64,000 nucleotides of DNA, taken from Primulina eburnea. Its lineage: Eukaryota; Streptophyta; Magnoliopsida; Lamiales; Gesneriaceae. A model generated the notes under the pieces. The model ran no database searches and was not told the origin of the DNA. It saw only the letters and a list, made by a program, of their open reading frames with translations. The position numbers and the translations under genes are program-made. This document shows positions 43,348 to 54,359 of the stretch, one piece after another. The stretch's first letter is position 1; each line of letters starts with the position of its first letter. The stretch spans positions 26,640,655 through 26,704,654 of the forward strand of contig NC_133103.1 in NCBI RefSeq assembly GCF_022965805.1, read 5' to 3'.

Positions 43348-44091
43348 CCAAAATTCCTTTTAAGGGCCATGTGGAGCGAGCCAAAGGGTTATTGGATTTG
43401 ATCCATACCGATGTGTGCGGTCCGCTTAGCATCACCACTAAGCATGGACATGCCTACTTCATCACCTTTACCGATGACTTTTCGAGGTATGGGTATGTGT
43501 ATTTGATGAATACAAGTCTGAAGCCTTTAAAGGTTCAAAGAATTCAGAAGTGAAGTAGAGAAACAATTGGGACGAAGCATCAAGACACTTCGATCGGATC
43601 GAGGTGGTGAGTACTTGAGTGCCGAGTTCCAAGAGTATCTTAGGGAGAATGTGATTCTCTCGCAGTGGACTCCGTCCGCTACACCGCAGTTGAATGGTGT
43701 TTCGGAGCGTCGTAACCGGACTTTGATGGACATGGTTCGGTCTATGATGGGGTTCACGGAGTTGCCGCCATCCTTTTGGGGATATGCACTTGAGACAGCG
43801 GCACTGTTGTTGAACAATGTCCATTCAAAGGCAGTTGACAAGACTCCATATGAGATATGGATGGGCAAGCCACCCAAATATTCTTATCTTAGAATATGGG
43901 GGTGCCCTGCTTATGTGAAGCAGGTAGTGGGAGATAAATTGGATAGTCGATCCATTTTATGTTACTTTGTGGGATATCCAAAGAATTCTGTTGCATATTA
44001 CTTCTATCATCCCAAGAAACAAAAGTGTTTGTTTCTAGGAATGCAACCTTTTTGGAAAAAGAATTTCTATTGGATAGAAAAGGCGAGATGA
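43344..44091 (+). pseudogene. Copia-2 integrase, frameshifted
   Basis: The frame from 43344 holds the first catalytic Asp (IHTDVCGPLS) and FTDDFSRYGYVYLM. It shifts near 43540, losing some residues, then resumes with KTLRSDRGGEYLS (second Asp), QLNGVSERRNRTL (Glu) and the C-terminal YEIWMGKPPKYSYLRIWGCP. Another frame change occurs near 44040. Confidence 0.88.
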
Positions 44092-45834
44092 TAGAACTCG
44101 AAGAGGTTCGAAAGACACCCACAATTATAGAACCCACACCCGAAGAGCCAAGAGAGGAGATACGAGCTCCTAGAAGATCCGAGAGAGTTTCGAGACCACC
44201 TATGAGGTATGGTCTGCTTCTTGAAGAGGACCATAGTGAGCCTAACCTTGGATGTGATCCAAGGACTTTCAAGGAAACATTATCCGATGCCGATTCATCC
44301 ATGTGGCTTGAAGCAATGAAATCTGAGATGAATTCCATGCATTCGAACCAAGTGTGGAATCTCGTGGATCCACCTGAGGGAATTGTTCCCATAGGGTGTA
44401 AATGGATTTACAAGAGGAAACTTGGGGCGGATGGGAATGTATTGACCTTCAAGACGCGATTGGTGGAAAAAGGATATACTCAAAGACAAGGAGTTGACTT
44501 TGAGGAAACCTTTTCTCCAATTGCAATGTTCAAGTCCATAAGGATTTTGCTAGCCATAGCTGCATGGTATGACTATGAGATATGGCAGATGGATGTTAAG
44601 ACAGCCTTTCTTAATGGGGATATTAAGGAAGAGATTTACATGTCTCAACCCGAAGGGTTTACATCTGTCGGAAGTGAGCATATGGTATGCAAACTTCAGA
44701 GATCTATTTATGGTCTAAAACAGGCATCTAGGAGTTGGAACCTTAGATTCGATAGTACAATCAAAGAGTTTGATTTTACTAAGAATCCTGAGGAACCCTG
44801 TGTGTACAAGAAGGTCAGTGGGAATGCTGTGACATTTCTGGTGCTGTATGTTGATGACATTCTACTCATTGGGAATGATGTAGGAATGTTGCAATCAACT
44901 ATGATATGGTTAGCAAGCAAGTTCTCGATGCAAGACTTGGGTGAAGCATCTTTCGTATTGGGTATACAGATCTATAGAGATAGATCAAAAAGATTGCTTG
45001 GTCTCACCCAGTCTACATACATTGATACCATCTTGAAGCGGTTCTGGATGGATGAGTCCAAAAGAGGACATCTACCAATGTGTCATGGCGTGTCCCTATC
45101 CAAGTCTATGTCTCCCAAGACTGATGTAGAGATAGCGGCGATGACATACATTCCATATGCATCTGCAATTGGTAGCATCATGTATGGGATGATATCTACA
45201 CGTCCTGATGTGGCTTTCGCACTAAGTGTAGTGAGTAGATATCAATCGAACCCTGGTATTCCACATTGGAAAGCTGTGAAAGACATCCTCAAGTACTTGA
45301 GGAGGACCAATAAATTGTTCTTGGTCTATGGGGGTGGAGAACTAAAATTAGAAGGCTATACCGACTCTAGATTCCAAAGCGATATTGATGACTCAAAGTC
45401 AACCTCTGGATTCATATTCATGCTCAATGGTGCTGCTATCTTTTGGAAGAGTTCCAAGCAAGACAGTACAGCGGATTCCACCACTGAGGCATGAATACAT
45501 TGTTGCATCAGCTGCAGCAAAGGAGGCTGTTTGGTTAAGGAATTTCGTCCAAGAGTTGGGCGTCATTCCTAATGGAGTTGCTCCTGTCCCGGTGTTTTGT
45601 GACAACACGGGAGCCATTGCTCAAGCAAAGGAGCCGAGGTCTCATCAGAAGTCCAAACACGTATTGAGAAAGTACCACATCCTCAGAGAGATCGTGGAAA
45701 GAGGAGATGTCATGATTGACAAAGTCGACTCCGCAGATAATGTTGCTGATCCGCTAACTAAGCCTTTACCTAGACCATTGTTTGAGAATCATCGCGAATC
45801 GATGGGTTTGAAGCATATGGGTAGTTGGCTCTAG
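43959..45834 (+). pseudogene. Copia-2 reverse transcriptase and RNase H, one late frameshift
   Basis: 511 codons are open to 45494: the linker (PRRSERVSRPPMRYG), RT (NQVWNLVDPPEGIVPIGCKW; QMDVKTAFLNGDIKEEIYMS; LYVDDILLIGND) and the RNase H start (LEGYTDSRFQSDIDDSKSTS). Just before the AEY motif a frameshift moves to the frame that ends at 45834 with [15 protein letters not shown] and ADPLTKPLP. RT itself is uninterrupted. This is the best-preserved part of the element. Confidence 0.92.
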
Positions 45835-45838
45835 TGCA

Positions 45839-45848
45839 AGTGGGAGAT
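45839..45848 (+). other. Copia-2 polypurine tract
   Basis: AGTGGGAGAT directly before the 3' LTR. Confidence 0.8.
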
Positions 45849-47917
45849 TGTTAGAATAGGTGCCCGTCGAGCCAAGTGTTGGCCGAGTGTTCACAATGAA
45901 AATCTATGTATAAACGATCTTTATTTGAATAATATTTGAAATTATTATTTTGGCACTTCTTTATCTGTATACCCATGCTACTTGCATAGATAAAGTCCTT
46001 GAATATACAAATAGTAGAAAGAATATGAGATGCTCATATGATGAGTATCATGAAACTCATATTTGGAATACTGTATATTCTAAACAGTTCCTAGTCGATT
46101 CAGCCGCCGCTAAGAAGGATATTGGCCGCTCGAGTTAGAGACTAGTATCTGCGATGTGAGTATCATGTTTCATTGGTAAGGGACATTGTGATGTCCGAAC
46201 ATGCAGATAGGTGCTCTTTGTAAAATGCACTGAACAACCCTCCATAAAGGACTTTCCAAGTGGTTCTCACTTATCGAGTGGAAAAGTCCTAGTTTATGGT
46301 TGTACACCATTAGTCCTTATGACACGGGACAACATTGAGACTCTATGTGCTAGAATTACACTTTGGCTTGTTTACCGACTCTCAAGGGGTCATCAGGTGG
46401 CAAGGTTGGGTGTTCTGTCGAAACATATAGGAGTCGATGCATTGTAGTCGGGAATTCACCGCTTACCTTCGGGTATGGATATCCTATGTGTTCTCATGTG
46501 TATGTAGATTGAAATATCTTATCAGAGTATGGTGGTAATTATGAAAGGGGTTTCATAGATTACACCATCGATGCAACTACGACATGACACATAGTATCGA
46601 TTCATTGACAACTCTCGATAAACCAATGGTTGTCGAATCGGTCGGGATATATGAGTTGAAGGGACCGTACTGTACGCTAACCATAATTGAATGGTTCTTG
46701 CAGGCACTATCATTTGATACCTAGGGAATCATGTAAGCGATGTTGCTAGGCGTTTAACATGATTGGTTGGGTATTATTAGACTTGAGTTCTGACGTTCTT
46801 GTTATCAAGGGGTTGATAAGTAAGAATAGAGCAATTGGGGTATGCTCATATAAGGACATGTTTAGTCCGAATCACATGGAGATGTGAACCCACGGCTAGT
46901 TATATCAATGAACCATTGAGGGCCACACAAGTGCTGGATTTCTAGATCCCGTTGAGAAGTAAAAATAGTTCAATGTGTTGAACGGCTTATAAAGAGTTTA
47001 TAAGCGTAAGAAAAAAAATGGAAGTATGACTTCTATGAGAGAAATGTAAATTTTAATTTATGGAAGTGTTCCTAGATTAAAAGTTGGCCAAATAAATAAT
47101 GTATTTGAAAATTGTGATTTTCATAAACATTATTATGGACTAAATTAAATTAATTCAAGTGTTGAATTAATTAAACACTAGTGGACCTAGTAGAGTCCAA
47201 ATAATCAAATTAATTCAAGAGTTGAATTAATTAAATCATATTGGGTCTTGTAGAGCCCAATATTAAAATAATTATTTAACTAGTGACTTGAGTAAATTCA
47301 AGTAATGTTTAATTAGTCTCAAATATGTTTGAGATGATTAAAAATAAGTCCATGGATTTTTAATTGTTAAAAATCAAATAAGACTTGCATGCATGGGAGG
47401 TGAAGAGTTGGGAGACAACTTTCTCAATATTCAAGACATGTGTCACACATGCCAACAACACCTTTTTACACTACCAAGGCTAGTCTCCCTTCCCCTCTTC
47501 AAGACTTGAAGTGGCCAAAATCTTCAAGGGATATTCTCCAAGTTTTCTCTCAATTTTCTTCTTCAAGAGTTGAGGAAAGAAAATACTTCTCAAAGAAAAA
47601 TGCTCTAATTTTTCTAGTGCAAAATTAGAGTGGATCTAGCTTGTTGGTGGTGGGCTTGATATTTGAGCAAGGCGGGCTCAAAGGGAAGCTTGTAGAAGGT
47701 CAACCTTTCAAGAGCCAAGTTGTTTACATCTTGGTTGGAACCATCATCAACCTCAAGAGGTTGATAGGTAACGATTTCTCAACACACTATGTATGACATT
47801 TTTGTGTTTTTGTATATGCTACACCTAGTACTAGAGGTGGCCGAAATTTTCCATGTGTTTTTCGAAAATTTTGTTGCTTCCGTTGCGTTTTCGGTCACCT
47901 AAAATCGATCCCTTTCA
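45849..47917 (+). repeat. Copia-2 3' LTR, 2,069 bp
   Basis: TGTTAGAATAGGTG to TCCCTTTCA, paired with 38207-40276. It is followed by the ATATG duplication. Confidence 0.93.
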
Positions 47918-49170
47918 ATATGAGTTGAAGGGACCGTACTGTACGTTAACCATAATTGAATGGTTCTTGCAGGCACTATAATTTGATACCTAGGGAATCA
48001 TGTAAGCGATGCTGCTAGGCGTTTAACATGATTGGTTGTGTACTATCAGACTTGAGTTTTGGCGTTCTGGTTATCAAGGAGTTGATAAGTAAGAATGGAG
48101 CAATTGGGGTATGCTCATATAAGGACATGTTTAGTCCGAATCACATGGAGATGTGAACCCACGGCTAGTTGTATCAATGAAACATTGAGGGCCACACAAG
48201 TGCTAGCTTTCTAGATCTCGTTGAGAAGTTAAAATAGTTAATATGTTGAACGGCTTATAAATGAGTTTATAAGCATAAGGAAAAATAGAAGTATGACTTC
48301 TATAAGGAGAATGTAACTTTTAATTTGAGGAAGTGTTCCTAAATTAAAAGTTGGCCAAACAAATAATGTATTTGAAAATTGTGATTTTCATAAACATTAT
48401 TATGGACTAAATTAAATTAATTCAAATGTTGAATTAATTAAACACTAGTGGACCTAGTAGAGTCCAAATAATTAAATAAATTCAAGTTTTGGATTAATTA
48501 AACAACATTGGGCCTTGTAGAGCCCAATTAGAAATAATTATTAAACTAGTGGACTTGAGTAAAATCAAGTAAACTTTAAATGGGCTCAAATGTGTTTGAG
48601 ACATTTAAATAAAGTCCATGGGCCTTGTAATAGTTACAAGCCCAAGTCACATTGCATGCATGAGAGATGAAAGGTTGAGAGACAACTTTTTGTATAACTA
48701 AGGCATGGCATGCAGATGCTTAACTCAACTTTTTCCACAACCAAGAAAGTTGTTCTCCCTTCTCTCCCATCACCTTATGGCCGAAATTTTACTCATTTTT
48801 CTCCTCCATTTTTGTTCTTCAATTGTTGAGGAATGCACACACTTCTTAATGAAAAATGCTCTAATTTTTCTAGTGCAAAATTAGAGTGGTTCTAGCTAGA
48901 TGATAGTGGGCTTAATATTTGAGCAAGGTGGGCTCAAAGGGAAGCTTGAAGATTGTCTTGCCATTGAAGAGCTTAGTTGTTTGACAACTAAGTTGGAGCC
49001 ATCATCAACCTCAAGAGGTTGATAGGTAACGATTTTCTCAACACCCTATGTATGATATTTGGTGTTTGTTGTATTTGCTACACAAAATGAGGTGGCCGAA
49101 AATATTCCATAAAAAATCAAAAATTTTAACTTCCGTTGCGCTTCCGGTCACCGTAACCGATCCCCTTTCA
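47918..49170 (+). repeat. Copia-2b 3' LTR, piece 3 of 3
   Basis: Continues the LTR interrupted at 38206 and ends CCCTTTCA at 49170. It is more diverged from the Copia-2 LTRs than they are from each other, as expected for an older insertion. The three pieces plus about 150 bp lost at the gap add up to about 2.05 kb, the family's LTR length. Confidence 0.88.
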
Positions 49171-50026
49171 TGAATGTCGTACTGAATAGCAACTTCGTCC
49201 TCATGGCTGCATGTAAACTCTTCTAGAAGGACGATGTGGATCTCGGGTCCCTGTCGCACACGATAGAAACTGAGATCCCGTGCAATCGAACTATCTCCCT
49301 GATATAGCTTTGCATACTGAGTCATGGAGAAAGTCGTCTTCACGGGTAATAAATGTGATGATTTATTGAGTCGATTCGGCAAACCAACCACAAAATACAT
49401 GGTGATGTTCTACCATTTCCACTCGGGGATAGGGAGTGGCTTAAGCATCCCTGCTGGCCTCTGAAGCTCTGCCTTCACCTGCTAACAAATGAGACATTCA
49501 GACACAAGCCGACAGATGACTCTCTTCATACCTGGCCACCAATACAAACTCTGCAAGTCTTTGTATATCTTGGTGGCTCCTGGGTGAATGGAATACAGAG
49601 ATACATGTGCATATGTCAGCATATCCTCTATGATCGAATCAACACTAGGCACCCACATTCTACATCTATATCTCACAATACCATCAGACACTGTGTAGAG
49701 TACACTGTCTTTGGTTCATCCTTCAGTCTCCATTTCTGTAACTGATCATCCGAAGGCTGACTTCTACGGATTTGGTCTAACAAAGAAGACTGAGATGTCA
49801 GATTAGACAGCCTAGGAGCTCTGCTTTTAGGATAAACTTCTAGGCCAAACCTTTGAATATCTGACTGAAGAGATCTCTGTGCTGACAGTTGTGCTACGAA
49901 TACAACTTTTCTGCTCAAAGCATCTGTCACAACGTTAGCTTCCCTGGATGGAAGCTAATCTCACAATCGTAGTCTTTACTAACTCCAACCACCTTCTTTT
50001 CTCATGTTAAGTTCCTTATGCGTGAA
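49171..50026 (-). pseudogene. Gypsy-4 RNase H end and integrase start
   Basis: Reading leftward: the RNase H end (NVVTDALSRK), a long linker, the integrase zinc region (SIHPGATKIYKDLQSLYWWP, CLIC) and part of the integrase core (KSSHLLPVKTTFSMTQYAKL), with stops and frameshifts. The sequence stops at 49171, where the Copia-2b LTR is inserted. It continues the RNase H interrupted at 61067 by Copia-3. Confidence 0.88.
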
Positions 50027-50031
50027 GAAAT

Positions 50032-50958
50032 TGTTGGAAACTTAATTCCGGTGCTTTTACAAAAGACTTACCAACTGAACTAAGTAACTGAACTGTTCAT
50101 CAACTGAACACGTCATATGCCGAACTTAGTTAACTGATCGATACAACTGCAGCTGATCTCTCAGCTGTACACGTCATCAGTTGAAAGCGACAACCGACAA
50201 AATAGTACATTTACCTGCAACTAGTAGTGGAATGCCGCATTACAGAATGAACAGTGTACGATTGTCAGAATATATCGACGTGGCAATCAACGGTTAGAAT
50301 ATTCAAACATTATTTAATGTTATCGTTGAGAGGAGAGCCTATAAATAGTCGAAGGCAGCAACTGAAGAACACAACCCCGACTTTCAGTTATCTCATTCTA
50401 CTTGATGTTACGCTGCCTAAATATTTACTCACAATCAGAAATCAAAGCTCACGCTTATCAGTCATATCAGTAGTATTCAAGACTACATTCTCGAGCTTAA
50501 ATAGCACTTTGTAATCGTTGATAGATTTTCTAAGTTGTGCTAAGATCAGTTACGATCTATAAAAGTGTTGTATACTAAGAGTTTCAGTTTTGGCAAAGTG
50601 ATAAGTCCAAACTGAAGTGGGTCAGTACAGTGTCGTGTATTTGATCAAAGTCTTTTAGTGGATATCCTATCTTCGTGATAGAAGGGGTGACGTAGGAGTT
50701 ATTCAATTCTCCGAACATCCAGAAACATATCGTGTCATTACTTCAGTTTTCATTTTCAGATAGTTAATCTATCTTTCATGTCAGTTTATCTTCCGCAACT
50801 GTTTTATTCAGTTTAACTGATTGTTATTGACCGACGGGATATCTAGTTTCAGTTTGTAACAAAACTGAACTCATATTGTCGAAGAATATTTAAATTCGAG
50901 CAGTGTTTATTCAACCCCCCTTTCTAAATACTCTTTATTTGATTAACCGATCCTTTCA
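50032..50958 (+). repeat. Copia-3 5' LTR, 927 bp
   Basis: TGTTGGAAAC to GATCCTTTCA. Numerous AACTGA/TCAGTT hexamers occur on both sides of the TATA box, including the perfect dyad TCAGTTTAACTGA near 50811. Confidence 0.93.
50339..50348 (+). promoter_or_regulatory. TATA box of Copia-3 5' LTR
   Basis: CTATAAATAG, followed by TCGAAG. The same site lies at 60449-60458 in the 3' LTR. Confidence 0.85.
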
Positions 50959-50960
50959 AG

Positions 50961-50975
50961 TGGTATCAGAGCCAG
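50961..50975 (+). other. Copia-3 primer-binding site (tRNA-iMet)
   Basis: TGGTATCAGAGCCAG, two bases after the LTR end; fifteen bases fit initiator tRNA-Met. Confidence 0.93.
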
Positions 50976-51016
50976 TCATATCCTATCAAAGATTATCTAT
51001 ACTCAAATTGTTCATT

Positions 51017-52804
51017 ATGTCTTCATTCAACAAGATTCTTATGTTCTCAATAGAAGACTTTGACGATTGGAAGATCAGGATGCACGCTCACCTAGCTGCA
51101 CAAGATGATGATATGTGGTACGTTATAACTGACGGACCCATGAAGATTTTGAAAGCCAATACAGCTGTTGCCATTACTGATGGGGCACCTCATCGTATAG
51201 AAAAGCCCAGAGATAAGTGGACTACTGAGGATAAGAGGAAAGCAAATCTAGACAATGTAGCAAAGGACATATTGTATAAAACACTGGACAAAGTAACGTT
51301 CAGTAAAATCAAGATGTGCAAGACAGCCAAAGAAATTTGGGAGAAGTTAATTCAACTTTGCGAAGGCAATGAACAAACCAAAGAAAACAAACTTTCTGTT
51401 GCCATGCAGAAGTTCGACAACATCAGAATGAAAGTTGGTGAAACGATGCATGATTATGATGAAAGAACCAGCTGCATCATCAATGAACTAAATGCACTTG
51501 GAAAAATGTACTCAAACAAAGAAGTAGCATTGAAGATAATCAGAGGTCTTCCCAAGGAGTGGGATGTGAAGACCATGGCTATGAGGGAATCCAAGGATCT
51601 GAACAAAGTTGAGCTTCATGATCTATTTATTGATTTGAAAGCATACGAGTTCGAACTACAAACTCGAGAAGGAGAACCATCTACTCCAGCAGCTACTACT
51701 GCCTTAACTGCTGTAAGAACAGAACCAACTGGTTCAGTTGAGAAAGCTGCTGATCAACTAAGCAATGATGCCATGTCATGGTTCATTAAGAAGTTTGGAA
51801 GATTCATGAGGAAGAATCAAGGGAATTTTCAAAAGCAATATCAAAGAAACAACTCCAGAGAAGAGTCAAATGCATGCTACAACTGTGGCAAACCAGGTCA
51901 TTATATTGCTGACTATCCCAAACCTAAGAAGGACAATCAAGTTTCAACTGAAAGAAAGAAGAAAGTGTATGAGCACAAGAGGAGATCTAAGGACGACAAT
52001 AAGCCTTACAGAAAGAAACATGAAGTACTTCTAGCTGAAGATAGCAAAGCCAAATGGGCAGACACTGACAGCGAGGAATCAGAACCAGAAACTTCATGCA
52101 GTTCTAGTGACAATGAAGAAGAAGTAAAGTGTCTGATGGCTGCTGATACAGAACTAGAGTCCAGCAGTAAGCAGGTATTTGATTTTAGTTCAACTAATTT
52201 TACCAGAGAAGAACTTATTTCAACATTACATGACATGGTTAATGAGTATCAAAAGCTTGCTTTATCATTTGAAAAAGCCAGAGCGAAGCAAAATGATCCC
52301 AAAGACGATAAAACAAACACTGATGAATCGGTTGATATGTTGAGTTTGAGAAGGGAAATTGCTGAGCTCAGAAATGAAAGAAGCAGGGATCAATTAATGA
52401 TTCAAAAGTTGTTGCTTGAAAATTCAAAGCACACTGAGCTTATTCAGGCTTGGAACAAATCGTCTGATGCTTTAACTGATATACAGAATTCTCAGAAATC
52501 AGTTATTGATAAAACTGGTTTAGGATTCTGTAGTAAAGATGATTCATCTTCCAAAGATACTCAGCCAAAATTGAATATAAACAAAGGGAAATACATTCAC
52601 TTTGTAAAATCAGTTATGGTACAAGAACAAGCTGAGCCGAGTAAACTGATTGAACAGCCAACTCAAGGTATGAACAAGGGCAAAAGATGTGGAATTGGTT
52701 ATAGCCCAAAAGTTATGACTGACTCTCGAAGTCAGCAACCAAAAACTTTCAGCAAAAATTACTCAAATGGCTACTCAAATTACTACAACAGTACGCCAGT
52801 TTAG
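51017..52804 (+). CDS. Copia-3 gag, open, with a damaged zinc knuckle
   Basis: ATG 51017 (MSSFNKILMFSIEDFDDWKI) was chosen because it is the first ATG after the primer-binding site that begins the conserved copia gag start. 595 codons are open to TAG 52804. The capsid region (CKTAKEIWEKLIQLCEGNEQ; ALKIIRGLPKEWDVK) is followed by a knuckle, CYNCGKPGHYIADY, whose last Cys is Tyr, an acidic Ser-rich stretch, and long coiled-coil segments (LRREIAELRNERSRDQLMIQ). The open frame contrasts with the broken pol. The lost zinc ligand should weaken RNA binding. Between 52805 and 53017 the frame to protease is lost. Confidence 0.9.
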   Translation: MSSFNKILMFSIEDFDDWKIRMHAHLAAQDDDMWYVITDGPMKILKANTAVAITDGAPHRIEKPRDKWTTEDKRKANLDNVAKDILYKTLDKVTFSKIKMCKTAKEIWEKLIQLCEGNEQTKENKLSVAMQKFDNIRMKVGETMHDYDERTSCIINELNALGKMYSNKEVALKIIRGLPKEWDVKTMAMRESKDLNKVELHDLFIDLKAYEFELQTREGEPSTPAATTALTAVRTEPTGSVEKAADQLSNDAMSWFIKKFGRFMRKNQGNFQKQYQRNNSREESNACYNCGKPGHYIADYPKPKKDNQVSTERKKKVYEHKRRSKDDNKPYRKKHEVLLAEDSKAKWADTDSEESEPETSCSSSDNEEEVKCLMAADTELESSSKQVFDFSSTNFTREELISTLHDMVNEYQKLALSFEKARAKQNDPKDDKTNTDESVDMLSLRREIAELRNERSRDQLMIQKLLLENSKHTELIQAWNKSSDALTDIQNSQKSVIDKTGLGFCSKDDSSSKDTQPKLNINKGKYIHFVKSVMVQEQAEPSKLIEQPTQGMNKGKRCGIGYSPKVMTDSRSQQPKTFSKNYSNGYSNYYNSTPV

Positions 52805-53017
52805 AAAAGATACTGGCTGAACAATCAGTTGAAAAAGGGCAAATCACATGTTGTATCTTCTGCACACCATACACCAAGCACACACAAACAGGGAAAGACC
52901 ATCTGGAATATAGCATCTGGACGGTCAGTTAGACTGATCCAAGTCTGGATTCCCAAAGGACTAATCAACTTTGGACCCAAATAGAAAAAGGGTACCAGAA
53001 TCTTATCTTGTGTGTGA

Positions 53018-54274
53018 TTGCAGGTAACAGGTACAAGTATTGAATCTATATGGTACTTGGATAGTGGATGTTCACGCCACATGACAGGAGATTCAAATTT
53101 ATTATCTCAACTGGTCAAATACACTGGACCAAACATCAGTTTTGGAGATAATTCTAAAGGTAAAACCGTGGGTAAGGGTAAGCTTATCCATGGTAACTTC
53201 ACCATAAATGATGTATTATTAGTTGAGAATCTTAAGTATAACCTGATCAGTATCAGTCAATTATGCGATAATGGATTCTCAGTTCAGTTTGACAAACATT
53301 CTTGCTCAGTCAAAAACTCAACTGAAGAGATCATTCTAACTGGCAAAAGGTGTGGAAACACTTACAAAGTCAGTTGGAATGATCAACCTTATGCACCAGT
53401 ATGTTTTATTGCTTCAAAATCTTCTAAAAACTGGTTGTGGCATAAGAGATTAAACCACCTGAATTTCAAGTCCATTGCATATTTGAGTAACCACGATCTT
53501 GTTACTGGACTGCCCAAAATGGATTTTATCAAAGACAAAATTTTCTCAGCATGTCAGTTTGGTAAACAAATCAAATCTTCTTTTAAGAACAAGGGTCGTA
53601 AATCTTCTACCCGATTCTTAGAGCTGTTACATATGGATCTATTTGGTCCAATACCAGTCATGAGCTTAGAGGGAATGAAATACACCTTGGTGGTTGTAGA
53701 TGATTTTTCAAGATTCACTTGGGTTATATTTCTCAAGTCCAAAGACCAAAATGCTGCTCAACTGATTAAGCTTTTCAAAAGATTATTAAATGAAAAATCA
53801 GTTGGAATTGATAGAATCAGATCTGATCGAGGAACTGAGTTTATCAATCAAATTCTTTCAAATTATTTAGAGAATGCCGGAATTAAGCATGAGCTCTCAG
53901 CAGCGAGAACTCCTCAGCAAAATGGTGTAGCTGAAAGGAAAAATCGGACCCTCAAAGATGCTGCTAGAACAATGCTTGATGATTCTGGTATCTCTCAAAG
54001 GTTTTGGATAGAGGCAGTGAACACTGCGTGTTACACTCAAAACAGATCAATGATTAATAAGAATCATATGAAAACACCTTATGAGATCTGGCATGGAAGA
54101 AAAAGTGTGGTTTCCTACTTTAAAATATTCGGCTGCAGATGTTTTATACTTGTCAATGGAAAAACTCACTTAAAAGCCTTTGATGCTAAATCTGCAGAAG
54201 GAATATTTCTTGGTTATTCTTCAGTGAGTAAAGCTTATAGAGTCTTCAACAAAAACACTTTAAATGTTGAGTAA
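53018..54274 (+). pseudogene. Copia-3 protease and integrase, open to a late stop
   Basis: This open block starts with the protease core [14 protein letters not shown], then the pre-integrase zinc region (WLWHKRLNHLNFKSIAYLSN, CQFGKQ; one expected Cys is missing before ACQ), the integrase core (LHMDLFGPIP; RSDRGTEF; GVAERKNRTL) and YEIWHGRKSVVSYFKIFGC. It ends with TAA at 54272-54274 in the otherwise conserved stretch after NTLNVE. A one-base frame change follows at once. Confidence 0.9.
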
Positions 54275-54359
54275 TCTATCCATGTTGTTTTGATGAAACT
54301 ATACTAACTGAAAGCCAACTGATCAAGTTGAGCTAGCTGATAGATTTACAGATATAAGC

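Larger units (their letters stand above)
38207..47917 (+). mobile_element. Copia-2: Ty1/copia element with 2.07-kb LTRs
   Basis: 9,711 bp, flanked by ATATG (38202-38206 and 47918-47922), inserted in the LTR of an older member of its own family. The order is 5' LTR, primer-binding site, a 1.6-kb leader, gag, protease, integrase, RT, RNase H, polypurine tract, 3' LTR. The gag opening (MSSIRTPLSAILEKHVLTGP) and the long leader and LTRs suggest the Angela lineage; that is family knowledge from memory. The LTRs differ at scattered positions and the coding region has several stops and frameshifts, so it is older than Copia-1. Confidence 0.93.

Noticed and set aside
44295..44489. Minus-strand frames opposite Copia-2 RT and similar shadows opposite other pol regions
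   Set aside because: They lie entirely opposite conserved pol sequence and show no start context, promoter or domain, unlike the antisense ORF at 56445-56842.
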